This document shows, one piece after another, positions 1 to 9,799 of a DNA stretch of 64,000 nucleotides (positions are counted from its first letter, which is position 1; every line of letters starts with the position of its first letter). The stretch spans positions 42,970,103 to 43,034,102 of the forward strand of contig CM075760.1 of NCBI GenBank assembly GCA_037974335.1. Direction: 5' to 3'. The stretch is from Prionace glauca. Lineage: Eukaryota; Chordata; Chondrichthyes; Carcharhiniformes; Carcharhinidae. The notes beneath the pieces were generated by a model. The model was given only the letters and a program-made list of their open reading frames with translations, was not told the origin of the DNA and ran no database searches. Both the position numbers and the translations under genes were made by a program.

Positions 1-308
1 ACCTCGTACATGTCCTCGTATTTGTCCTCACTGTTCACAACCTTTTCTGGTGAGGCTGCAAAGGCAAGTGTGTCACCCAATTCTACCGCAAAATTTAATT
101 AAATGTGTTTCAAAATAAATTTCAATTATATATCCAGCCCCCTGCCAGAAATCGGCAGGAGACTCAATCCGCTGCATATCCATTGCTGGTAAAGGTTGCA
201 AGAGACGAAAATTCGGGCGTGGACCTGAGTTCTAGGCTGTCACGCAGTTTTACTGCTCACCCCGTCATCAATGGGCACAACAGTAGTTGTGAACCCGCCA
301 CAACCCCC

Positions 309-339
309 TCCTGTGTGTGTGTGTGTGTGTGTGTGTGTG
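309..339. repeat. (TG)n microsatellite
   Basis: A run of alternating T and G of about 30 bases. It sits in otherwise unassigned DNA (1-510) in which I recognise no gene. Confidence 0.95.
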
Positions 340-511
340 CAAGAGAACACAGGAGGAGTGTTCCAAAGTATGTGTTGTCCTATTCTTTAATCTGCATGTG
401 AGTGGGAGTAAGTGTTAAAGCCTGATTGCTTCTGTCAACAAATGTGTGTATTAATGTATGTGTGTTTGGGAGTGACTGCGTGTTTGTGTTCCTGCTACTC
501 TAGGAGAGCTT

Positions 512-795
512 GTAGTGGCACAGGGGATAGCATTGTTGCTTCACAGCACCACAGGTTCTTGTTCAATTCCAGACTTGGCCACTATCTGTGCAGAGTCTGC
601 ACGTTCTCTGTGTGTCTCTGTGGGTTTCATCCTGGTGTTTCCATTTCCTCCCACACTCTGAAAGTTGTGCTGGTTAGGTGCATTGGCCATGCTATATCTC
701 CATCAGTGTACAGCTGGAATGTCTTGGGGATTTTCAAAGTTATTTCATTGCAATGTTAATGTTCTCATATTTGTGAAACTAATGATTAAACGTTA
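512..795 (+). repeat. HE1-type (V-SINE) short interspersed element
   Basis: The copy has a tRNA-like head (around 512-590), the strongly conserved central block with the cgttctctgtgtgtctctg-like core and the gtttcctcc segment, and a tail that ends in the TTCATTGCA-GTGTTAATG motif common to the copies at 14.75 and 34.55 kb. It is diverged in the head, so it is an old insertion. The V-SINE assignment rests on my memory of the family; a repeat-library match would settle it. Confidence 0.75.
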
Positions 796-1440
796 GAAAA
801 CATGTTCTCTCTCCGGTGAGTACTTGCAGTGCACACATGGTCATTAAAATGGATTCTGCAGCCTGCTGACTGGGTGGGCGATTAGCAGTGAAATGGTGTT
901 ATGTAGAGAGGGTAAAAAGGATTCTGTCTCATTCTTTTACTTACAAAGGAATAGTGTTTGAGTTCACATGCCTATGGAATGTCACAGTACACAGAAGACA
1001 TCCCAGCCCATAGGCCCTAAGACAATTGTCAGTGGCTGAAATAATTAATAACTGGATACAGTGATTCAACGGAGACCACAAGAGCAGCAAACCCAGTGCA
1101 GTAAATGAGAAGAAAATCAAAATATTTAAACACCCTTTCGAGAATTAGGAAGTGGACACAGGGGATGGGACATAACAGCCTCACTCTTCCTGAAGCTACA
1201 AAATCCTACCCGTGTTCAACAGACCTTCCCATGCTCAGCCCGTTGCCTGCTCTGATTCCCATGGTAGACGGGCTGGTTCAATTCCAGCCAGGGACTTACC
1301 TGGACCACCAACAATCGCCAAGAGGGGATAGTAAAAGTATTGAATCATCTTTAGCAGATATCCAATTCGATCAGCTGATGTTATCCACCAATGATCTGAA
1401 GTAAACCAAACAATCCAATAGGATAAACTCCTGTCCGTGG
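796..1440. other. Stretch without recognised genes
   Basis: I see no exon, tRNA or clear repeat here. Short open frames exist but show no domain or codon signal. Confidence 0.5.
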
Positions 1441-1448
1441 TCGCAACA

Positions 1449-1590
1449 TTCCAATCCATTATTCCCAGATTCTGATCCATTGTTGGAACATTCCAATCCA
1501 TTGTTCCCAAATTCTGAATCATTGTTGAAACATTCCAATCCATTGCTTCCAGATTCTGATCCACTAATGGATCATTCCAATCCATTACTC
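1449..1590. repeat. 42-bp minisatellite, about 3.4 copies
   Basis: Three successive units begin with attccaatccatt and each is 42 bases long. The regular period creates a repetitive open frame on the - strand (MDWN repeats), which is a by-product of the tandem repeat and not a protein gene. Confidence 0.85.
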
Positions 1591-2004
1591 TAAGTTTCTG
1601 ATCTCGCCTCTCCCTCCCTCTCTCTCCACAGCCGCTGATCTCTGTTAGCGTCGGAGTTGTCGCTCCTGCTGACTCAATGGGACAACACATTGAATGGAAT
1701 CCCTTATTAATGGAAGAGCGAAATCCCTCAGGCACACTAATCAGATCCATGGAGACTCACATCAATTACAGTCACGAAACAAACAGTTTCACTTAACCCC
1801 CTTCAATCCAACAGTTTTTATACCCAAAGTAGAACATTTATAACCTACATGAGGTGTTGAGGGTCAGGGAATTAGAAATAATGAAGGAACTGACAGCAAA
1901 TCTTTCGATATTAATTCTATATAACAGAAGTCCCTCTGTTAGGGTTCATTTCGAGAGGACTGGAATACAAAGAAGGGGAGTACTGCCGAGGTTTTATAAG
2001 TCAG

Positions 2005-2720
2005 GCCAATTCGGAATATTGACAGCAATTTTGGGCCCCATATCTAGGGAAGGATCTGCTGGCCTTGGAGAGGGTCCAGAGGAGTTTCACAAAAATGATC
2101 CGGGGAATAAAATACTTGATACATGAGTAGAATCTGAGGACTCTGGGTCTGTAGTTAATAGAGTCTGGAAGGATGAGGAATGAGATCTCATGCAATCTTA
2201 CAGTATAATGAAAGGCCTGGATAGAGTGCACTTGTGAAAGATGTTTCCATTCGTAGGAGAGACAGGAAGGCAAAACCTCAGAGGAAAGAGTCCGTCCTTT
2301 AGAACTGTGATGTGGAAATGCCAGCGTTGGACTGGCATAGGCACAGTGAGAAGTCTCACAACGCCAGTAGGCCACTGACCTGATGAAGGAGCAGCATTCC
2401 GAAAGCTCGTAATTCCAAGTGAGCTTGTGGGACTTTAACCAGCTGTTGTGAAGACTTCTTACTTTAAAATTGTGATGAGGAGGAATTTCTTCAGTCAGAG
2501 GCTTGTAAATCTGTGTAATTCATTGCCACACAAGACTGTAGAGGCCAGGTCTCCGAGTGTATTTAAGAAAGAGATAGATAAGTTCGTGACTGGTAAAGGG
2601 ATCAAAGGTTACGGGGCAAAAGAAACGGTAGAATGGGTTTGAGGAACTTCTCAGCCATCATTGAATGGTAGAGCCGGCTCGATGAGCCTAATGGCCTAAT
2701 TCTATTCCTATGTTTTATTG
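2005..2720 (+). mobile_element. CR1-type LINE 3' fragment, itself interrupted by a second repeat
   Basis: The + strand carries decayed coding sequence for the C-terminal part of a CR1 reverse transcriptase ORF: FFSQRLVNLCNSLP and the following VFKKEIDKF motif lie at 2478-2590, with the usual 3' end (omitted stops, then atgagcctaatggcctaattc) near 2680-2715. At 2312-2462 the element is split by a Penelope-end-like repeat. Upstream sequence is too diverged to place the 5' truncation precisely. Confidence 0.75.
2312..2462. repeat. Penelope-end-like short repeat nested in the CR1 fragment
   Basis: It contains the motifs gatgaaggagcagcattcc, gaaagctcgt and gactttaacc that also form the 3' end of the Penelope-like element at 24.24-24.32 kb. 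A 14-bp duplication with two mismatches flanks it (2298-2311 and 2463-2476), so it inserted after the CR1 fragment. Confidence 0.7.
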
Positions 2721-3055
2721 GTGTATGGTTATGATGGCTGTGGGTTAAAGATGTGGTTAGCGTTAATCGGGATTGATATAGGCTGCTACATCCAGGCTCT
2801 ACGCACTCTTATTTACAGTTTATGTACAGAACAATTTTAGTAAAGAACTTCACACAGATCAATATCTCAGCATTACAGTCTTAGCGAGAGTCATCTGATA
2901 GAACTATCTCCCAGTGTCACGTACAGTTCATTCTGGGCAAGAGATTTCACATTGAACTATTTCTCAGTGTCACGCACAGGAGAACCATATCAAGAGGCTT
3001 CACATCAAACTTTCACGTCAATTTCTATTCTGAAGTTGTAAGGAGACAAGAGTGA
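2721..3055. other. Unassigned sequence upstream of the Ig mu minisatellite
   Basis: No exon is recognised here. In particular I do not see the Ig mu CH3 exon that should lie upstream of CH4; it is either beyond the left edge or lost. Confidence 0.45.
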
Positions 3056-3057
3056 GT

Positions 3058-3590
3058 TGAGGAGACTGTGGGAGAAGGACACTGGGACACTTAAACAGAG
3101 TCAGTAGCACCTCGAGGAGACTGTGAGAGGGGGACACTAGGACAGATAGTCAGCACAATGAGGTGACTCTGAGGGGGACACTGGGACAGTGGGACAGGAA
3201 AGCAGTACCTTGAGAAAAGAGTGAGAGTGGGACACTGACACACTGGGACAGGAAAGCAGCGCCTTGAAGACAGTGTGAGACGGAGACACTGGCACACTGG
3301 GACAGGAAAGCAGCACCTTGAAGAGAGGGGGATAGTAGGACAACGGGAGAGAGAAGCAACACCTTGAGGAGAGTGTGAGAGGGGAGGTCACTGGGACACC
3401 AGGGCAGAGAGTCAGCATCTTGAGGAGATTATCAGGGGAGGGCACTGGGACACTGGAATCGAGAGCCAACACCTTGAGGAGACTGTGAGAAGGGCTCACT
3501 GTGACACTGGCATGAACAGTCAGCACCTTGAGGAAAGTGTGAGAGGGGGTCACTGGGGCAGACAGTCAGCACATTGACCAGAAAAGTAGA
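3058..3590. repeat. G-rich minisatellite, period about 57-62 bases, about 9 copies
   Basis: Units share the words gacactgggacac and cagcaccttgaggag. The array ends about 230 bases before the CH4 acceptor, so it lies in the intron upstream of the Ig mu CH4 exon. Three overlapping long open frames on the - strand (serine/proline-rich) are produced by the repeat and are not genes. Confidence 0.85.
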
Positions 3591-3816
3591 TCAGTTGGGC
3601 CGAATGGCATGATTCAGTGCTGTAGACTTTCTGAAACTCTCCAGTCCGCCCCCCTGAGTTATTTGAGAAAACAAATTGTGTTCACCTCTCCTCCAATCTG
3701 GGAATCAAAAATGGGAACATTTAAAATCAAAAGTGAAACACATTTTCCTGATATCTAACCAGCGGTTTGTCTCCAGAATTCTCCAGTTTATTGACTTTAT
3801 TGTACATTTTCTGCAG

Positions 3817-3874
3817 ATCCAAATCCGCGGGAAACGTTGGTCTCTGTCCTCCTGCCCTCAGCAGAAGAAGTCTC
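3817..3874 (+). pseudogene. Ig mu CH4 exon, 5' piece, cut off by a LINE
   Basis: A polypyrimidine tract ending in ctgcag (3811-3816) is a good splice acceptor. The exon then opens in phase 1, as Ig domain exons do, and reads (D)PNPRETLVSVLLPSAEEVS, the typical start of a fish IgM CH4 domain. At 3875 the reading runs into the end of a CR1 LINE, which supplies an immediate stop codon. The rest of the exon resumes at 5573 with the 5-bp sequence gtctc repeated on both sides. In the unbroken gene this domain would be the last constant domain of the secreted mu chain. The present allele cannot make a normal CH4 unless the insertion is absent from other alleles. Confidence 0.85.
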
Positions 3875-5572
3875 ATAAGAACATAAGAAATAGCAGCAGG
3901 AGTAGGCCATCTAGCCCTTCGAGCCTGCCCCGCCATTCAATAAGATCATGGCTGATCTGTCGCTGCTCAGTTCCACTTTCCCGCTTTCTCCCCATAACCC
4001 TTAATGCCCTCTCTTATCAAAAACCCATCAACCCGCTTCTTAAAAATATTTAGCGAGGCAGCATCCACCACTTCAACGGGCAGAGAATTCCAGAGATTCA
4101 CCACCCTTTGAGTGAAGAAGTCGCTCCTCAACTCCGTTCTAAACCGCCTCCCCTTTATCTTGAGGCTGTGCCCCCGAATCCTACTGTCTTTTTTGAGCGG
4201 GAAGAGTCTCTCCACCTCTATCCTATCCATCCCATTCATCATCTTATACGTCTCAATGAGATCTCCCCTCATTCTTCCAAACTCTAACGAGTACAAGCCC
4301 AGTTTATTCAGCCTCTCCTCATAGCTTAACCCCCTCAATTCCGGTATCAGCCGAGTAAACCTCCTCTGCACTCCCTCCAAGGCCAAAATATCTTTGCGCA
4401 GGTGCGGCGCCCAAAACTGCACACAGTACTCCAGATGCGGCCTCACCAGTGCCCTATACAGCTGCAGCAAGACCTCCCTACTTTTATATTCAATCCCCCT
4501 CGCTATGAAGGCCAGCATCCCATTCGCCTTCCTGACCACCTGCTGCACCTGCAAGCTGGGTTTTTGCGACTCATGCACAAGGACCCCGAGGTCCCTCTGC
4601 ACCGTCGCCTGCTGCAGTTTTTCGCCCCGTAAGTAATAGTCCTTCCTACCATTCTTCCTACCAAAGTGGACCACCTCACACTTGCCAACATTAAATTCCA
4701 TTTGCCACTTCCTGGCCCATTCGCCCAGCCTATCTAGATCCTTCTGCAGACTCTCCACACCCTCCGCACAGTTTGCCGTTCCCCCAATCTTGGTGTCATC
4801 AGCAACGTTCGACACCCTACACTCGGTTCCCTCCTCCAGATTATCTATATAAATGATAAAAAGCTGAGGCCCCAGCACCGACCCCTGGGGCACCCCACTC
4901 GTCACCATCCGCCAATCCGAATAGCACACGTTGACCCCCACTCTCTGCCTCTTATTTGACAACCAATCCTCTATCCACGCTAACACCCTACCCCCAACTC
5001 CATGTCCCCTGACCTTCTGCAATAACCTCTTGTGAGGTACTTTGGTCAAACGCTTTCTGAAAATCTGGAAAGACCACATCCACCGGCTCTCCTCTATCCA
5101 CTGCCCCAGACACATCCTCATAGAACTCCAGTAAATTTGTCAGACACGACTTCCCTTTAATGAAACCGTGCTGGGTCTGCTCTATCAAGCAATTCCCTTC
5201 AAGATGCCTCGCAATTTCCACCTTAATGACAGATTCTAACATTTTACCTATCACAGACGTTAAACTAACTGGCCTATAATTCCCCGCCTTTTGCCTGGCA
5301 CCCTTCTTAAACAACGGCGTAACATTAGCCGTTTTCCAATCATCTGGCACTTACCCGGATTCCAGCGACGTCTGGAAAATAACCACCAAGGCATCCACTA
5401 TCACCTCCGCCATTTCTTTCAGAACCCTCGGATGCATTTCATCCGGTCCTGGGGACTTGTCCACAATCAGCCCCTCCAGTCTGTCGAGCACCGCCTCTCT
5501 AGTAACAGTAATGTCATTAAGACCCTCCAGTCCTACCACCTTTTCATCGCTAACACCCGGCAAGTTATTCAC
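3875..5572 (-). mobile_element. CR1-type LINE, 5'-truncated, inserted in the Ig mu CH4 exon
   Basis: The - strand encodes the reverse transcriptase of a CR1-type [17 protein letters not shown] near 5440, the [19 protein letters not shown] block near 5290, SGVPQGSVLGPQLF near 4880, a VADD active site (the family usually has FADD) near 4800, and RPHLEYCVQFWAP near 4420. The 3' end lies at 3875-3960. The reading frame is broken between the 5351-5572, 4988-5350 and 3967-5121 parts. It lacks ORF1 and most of the endonuclease, as expected for 5' truncation. The flanking gtctc duplication (3870-3874 and 5573-5577) shows that it arrived by target-primed reverse transcription. Confidence 0.92.
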
Positions 5573-5911
5573 GTCTCCGCTCAGAGATTTGTCTCCCTCA
5601 GCTGCTTAGTGAGAGGTTTCTCCCCCCGAGAGATCTTCGTCAAGTGGACCGTCAACGACAAGCCGGTGAATCCCGGGAACTACAGGAACACCGAGGTGGT
5701 GGCGGAGAACGGCAATAGCTCCTTCTTCACATACAGCCTGTTATCCATTGCAGCAGAGGACTGGTCTAGCGGCGCTTCTTACTCCTGTGTGGTGGGACAT
5801 GAAGCCATCCCCTTGAAGATCATCAACAGAACAGTTGACAAATCCAGCGGTAAACCCAGTTTTGTGAACATTTCCCTTGCACTGATGGACACGGTTAATT
5901 CATGTCAATGA
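5573..5911 (+). pseudogene. Ig mu CH4 exon, 3' piece with secretory tail
   Basis: The frame is open from the LINE junction to the TGA at 5909-5911. It shows the Ig constant-domain pattern: Cys in SLSCLVRGF, Trp in FVKWTVND, Cys in YSCVVGHEA. The tail [14 protein letters not shown] with its penultimate Cys is the IgM secretory tailpiece used for polymer formation. N-glycosylation sequons NSS, NRT and NIS are present. A consensus donor (agcg|gtaaac, cut after 5849) lies just before the tailpiece, exactly where vertebrate mu genes splice to the membrane exon. Apart from the LINE the domain is undamaged, so the insertion looks younger than the gene copy. IgM rather than IgW or IgNAR is judged from the tail sequence. 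Confidence 0.92.
5850..5855 (+). promoter_or_regulatory. CH4 internal splice donor for the membrane form
   Basis: GTAAAC follows agcg and leaves phase 1. The M1 acceptor at 9521-9522 also opens in phase 1, giving a GAC (Asp) junction codon. Use of this donor removes the secretory tail. Confidence 0.75.
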
Positions 5912-5938
5912 GAATCACTCGGTTACATTAAAACCTTC

Positions 5939-5953
5939 AATAAAAATAATAAA
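5939..5953 (+). terminator. Secretory poly(A) signals of the Ig mu gene
   Basis: Two AATAAA hexamers lie at 5939-5944 and 5948-5953, starting 28 bases after the CH4 stop codon. This placement fits the secretory poly(A) site that competes with splicing to M1. Confidence 0.75.
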
Positions 5954-5959
5954 ACAATT

Positions 5960-6855
5960 TTCCTCAAACGATAAATGAAATTCCCAATTGCTTAGTAAAT
6001 TGTTTTTCAGTTTTACTTCCATGATATATCTTTAGCTTGTGTCTGATATTTTCAGGTCTCGGATCCAAGTCTTGTTGAACGAGTGCACCCAGCTCAGATA
6101 CACCCAGATCCAGTAGAGTATATTCATTACAGGATTCTGTAAAATATCTTCACCGAACTTCCTCCTGCTGAGGAGAAATATGACTATTTCAACATTTCTG
6201 ACAAACACAACATTTAGATCTCCGTGTTCCTGCTTCCCTCATTGTCAATGCCTTTATCCATTGATGTCAGCTTTAAGCTGCTGCACCAAACCCACTGGGA
6301 ACTGAAGTGAGGGTCACACAGAAACATGGAGTAACAATCCCCCTGTCAGAGAGAGGGAGAGTGAAATTGTTTATATTCCGGATTCCTACTCGCCCAATAA
6401 AGAGAGGGGAGGAGCAATAGCTAACCCATGTACCACCACTTCCTCAATGAAAAGAGGAGGAATGTCATTATTTATCCACTGTACCTCCACCTCCTCAGCG
6501 GTTAGAACCATTAGGGACATTGCTTCACCGGGTAGAGGGAGTTCATTCTCCTTCCTCTCCCCAAGTAGCGTGTTTGGAAGGGAACGGCTTTCTACAATAA
6601 GGACTCAGTTGTCAAAAGTACAAATTAGCTTCCGGTTTGCTTGCTGCAGATTTGGAAATATCATTATCTTAATCAGTGTAATATATATACTTATGCAACA
6701 CAATTTTAAAATGTTTCAAAACTCTTGATCATGTGCTGGCATTGATTTCCCGTAATACAAATTTATACAAATGTTTGAATCCTCTCCGGTTTTTCTGTTC
6801 TGTACCTGAGGTTTCTGAGATGTAGCAATAAATGATTTCATTCGTTTCCCTGATA
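5960..6855 (+). other. CH4-to-M1 intron, proximal part
   Basis: No exon is recognised. The DNA is A/T-rich with a few short open frames lacking domain signal. Confidence 0.4.
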
Positions 6856-6857
6856 TA

Positions 6858-7475
6858 AGAACATAAAAACATAATAAATAGGAGCAGGAGTAGGCCACCT
6901 AGCCCGTCGAGCCTGCCCCGCCATTCAATAAGATCATGGCTGATCTGAAGTGGATCAGTTCCACTTTCCCGATTTCTCCCCATAACCCTTCTTTCCTTTG
7001 TCTATCAGAAATTTGTCTACCCCTGTCTTAAACATATTCAACGAGGTAGCCTCCATCACTTCAATGGGCAGAGAATTCCAGAGATTCACCACCGATTGAG
7101 TGAAGAAGTTCCTCCTCAGCTCTGTTCTAAACTGCAACCCCCCCCCTTATTTTGAGGCTGTGCCCTCTAGTTATGGTTTCCTTTCTGAGCGGAAAGAATC
7201 TCTCTACCCTATCTAGCCCCTTCATTATCTTGTAAGTCTCCCCTCAGCCTTCTAAACTCCAACGAGTCTATTTCATCTCTCCTCATAAGCCAAACCCCTC
7301 ATCTCTGGTATCAGCCTGGTGAACCTTCTCTGTACTCCCTCCAAGGCCAATATATCCTTTCTCAAATAAGGGGACCAAAACTGCATACAGTACTCCAGTT
7401 GCGGCCTCACCAGTGCAAGATCTCCCTTTTATATTCTATCCCCCTCGCGATAAAGGCCACCATTCCTTCTTGATC
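6858..7475 (-). mobile_element. CR1-type LINE 3' fragment in the Ig mu intron
   Basis: It is homologous, on the same strand, to the 3' third of the LINE at 3875-5572: aagaacataaaaacataat at the end, then FFTQSVVNLWNSLPIEV coding at 6955-7137, then decayed sequence up to the RPHLEY region near 7400. Small deletions show it is older than the CH4 insertion. Confidence 0.85.
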
Positions 7476-7654
7476 TTCTCACCGGTCACATAAAATAAAT
7501 TTGTACAGCAAACTCTGAAAATATGTTCCATTATTCGTATCGTGTGGATTATATTCAATTAATTATTGCCAGTGAAATTTAGAGCAACAGTTAAAAAATA
7601 CACAAACTGACAATACTGCACAAAATTATCACAATTATAAATACACATATAAGT

Positions 7655-8640
7655 GTTCACATCGACACACACACACACACACATCGACACAAATGCACAA
7701 ATACACGCACAAGTACACATACTCATATATATGTTCACAAGTACATAAAGATACATGTCAATACACACACGCAAACTCATGCACATACTCCACACACCTA
7801 CATATACAGAAATATGGACGCGCATTCAAATACAGACACAGAATCACAGAAGTACAAAACACACACAAAAAAGCACAGATAGATGCATACATACAAGTAC
7901 ATATTCACGGACCATAAGTGCAGACAATGTATGCAGAAACGAACACAAACAAGCAAGCTCACACAAATATACTCATGGACAACACATATACGAACAAAAA
8001 TACACGCATACACAAATGAACACAGGCAAATACAACCATACACAGGCGCGCACACACATTATCTCTCTCTCTCTATCTCATGCACACACACATAAACACA
8101 CACACATACACGGACACTCGTGCATACACCCACACACACACACGCACACATAGACACGCAGGCACAAAAGCAAAAACATACACACAAATTATCAAATATG
8201 TACATACACACACATATACGCATACAAACACACAAGTTTCCACGCAACTTTGCGTATGTAACTAGGAACATAGACCTAAAGACAAACACATACATGCATA
8301 CACACAATAAAGACAGATACACACGCATGCAGATCCATACACATAGACAAACACAGAAATACATTTTATCACACATTCACGCTGGTGGGAATATAGATAT
8401 AGACACACACAATGTTATACGCAATAACACTGATACAGGGAAATACACATAGAAACATTAACAGACTGCATAGAGATGAACAGACAGCCAAACATTTTCA
8501 CGTGAACAAATGTACGCAACATTCACATGTTCATAAAGAACAGAATACCATAGTACACATTATTACACATGGAAACACAAGCATACATTATCACACCGTT
8601 ATAAATAACTATCAATAAAGATATACATACATTAACATGT
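7655..8640. repeat. Long degenerate CA-rich repeat
   Basis: About 1 kb of imperfect (CA)n, ACAT and ACAA words with a short TCTC block at 8062-8080. Numerous overlapping open frames on both strands (His/Thr-rich or Cys/Val-rich) are products of the low complexity. It lies inside the Ig mu CH4-M1 intron. Confidence 0.9.
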
Positions 8641-9520
8641 TAACAGATAAGCACACAAACAGACACACACGAAAAGGGAAGGAAACATTGTTCGAGTGAC
8701 AGAAATTAGCACATTGAAATAGGCAGGAACACGTCCACACGTTAAGAGTGGCATTAATAAATGTACATAGACTTCACACAATAATATTCATATATCCATA
8801 AAGTCAAAAGAATAAAATATATATACAGACGCAGACACACAACTACACAAATTAACAAACACGGGTAAATGAACACATACATTAACCCGGATACACTCAT
8901 ATTAACTCAGAACCAAAGATTAATGCAGACTACGAGATGCTCATGCACACACACACAAACGCAAATTCGTAAATACAAGCGACAGGTAAATGATGAAAGT
9001 AAAACTTAAACATGAATTTTAATGGACATATCCACCGACAACTATCCCAATGTACATTGCACCGACAAACACTTTGAGAAAATGAAAGAAGTCAATGATC
9101 CACTAACTATTTCCACCATAAAAGATCCACCATAAACTACATCCCATCTGTTAAACAACAACATTCACACTTTATAGATCAGTCACCATCTGTGAAAAAT
9201 TGATCAGTGAATGTTCCTCGATATCAGTCATAATATTCTTCAACCAGGGATAGTGGAAAATAGTTCGGAAATGAACTGATACTCAAGAAAACATCTTCAG
9301 TGCTTTCTGACATAGACTGTCCAAGGAATGTCAATAAAGATCAAGTGTGAAAATAATTACAGAAATCAGTTACTGAGTGTCCTGAAATTAACCGTAGATA
9401 TACATTGAAAATTATACAAGAGAATGAAGTAACAGCTTATGAAGGAGAACGAGGAAAAGAAAAATAACAATAAGATTCCCTGGATCAATAAAGTAATCTA
9501 ATTTCATTTCTTGGTCCCGT
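8641..9520 (+). other. CH4-to-M1 intron, distal part
   Basis: Unassigned A/T-rich sequence that becomes less CA-rich towards M1. The acceptor of M1 (ttcttggtcccgtag) ends at 9522. Confidence 0.45.
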
Positions 9521-9522
9521 AG

Positions 9523-9659
9523 ACCCCACCGATCGTATCTGGATTGACGAGAATGAGGATGATAACAGCAACATCTGGACAACCGCTTCCACATTCATCG
9601 TCCTGTTCTTCCTGAGCATTTTCTACAGCACTGCCGTCACTCTGGTGAAGGTGAAATGA
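9523..9659 (+). CDS. Ig mu membrane exon (M1): acidic linker and transmembrane segment
   Basis: After the acceptor cccgtag (9516-9522) the exon opens in phase 1 and reads (D)PTDRIWIDENEDDNSNIW followed by TTASTFIVLFFLSIFYSTA and VTLVKVK. The acidic linker followed by the TTAST-to-FYST transmembrane helix is a hallmark of membrane IgM, which pairs with the CD79-type signalling chain. It joins the CH4 internal donor in phase. The sequence aag|gtgaaa at 9648-9656 is both Val-Lys coding and a consensus donor, so the exon may end at 9650, with the last two residues supplied by M2, or read through to the TGA at 9657. It is not damaged. Whether it is ever expressed depends on the broken CH4 upstream. 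Confidence 0.9.
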
Positions 9660-9789
9660 TTGAATCCACTCACATTTCAAACTGGCAGAATGCATTTGAA
9701 AAATCTCTCAATGTTTCACTGATTAAAACTGCAACATTAATGTCCCGCATCATAAACATCTGCTTCATTATTGTATCTTTCGGTTACAG

Positions 9790-9798
9790 ATCAAATGA
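9790..9798 (+). CDS. Candidate Ig mu M2 exon start (two residues and stop)
   Basis: A pyrimidine-rich tract ends in ggttacag at 9789 and is followed by ATC AAA TGA. If M1 ends at the donor after 9650, the product ends in Ile-Lys, close to the Val-Lys that M2 encodes in other vertebrates. The call rests on splice signals and this two-residue similarity only. A 3' untranslated region would follow, with AATAAA-like words near 10246-10265. Confidence 0.5.
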   Translation: MK

Positions 9799-9799
9799 T

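Noticed and set aside
1235-1750. 171-residue - strand open frame with MDWN repeats
   Set aside because: It is the 42-bp minisatellite read in one frame.
3091-3553. Three long overlapping - strand open frames rich in Ser, Pro and Val
   Set aside because: They follow the minisatellite period and shift frame with it.
7559-8618. Many open frames of 60-130 residues in both directions
   Set aside because: They are translations of CA-rich low-complexity DNA.
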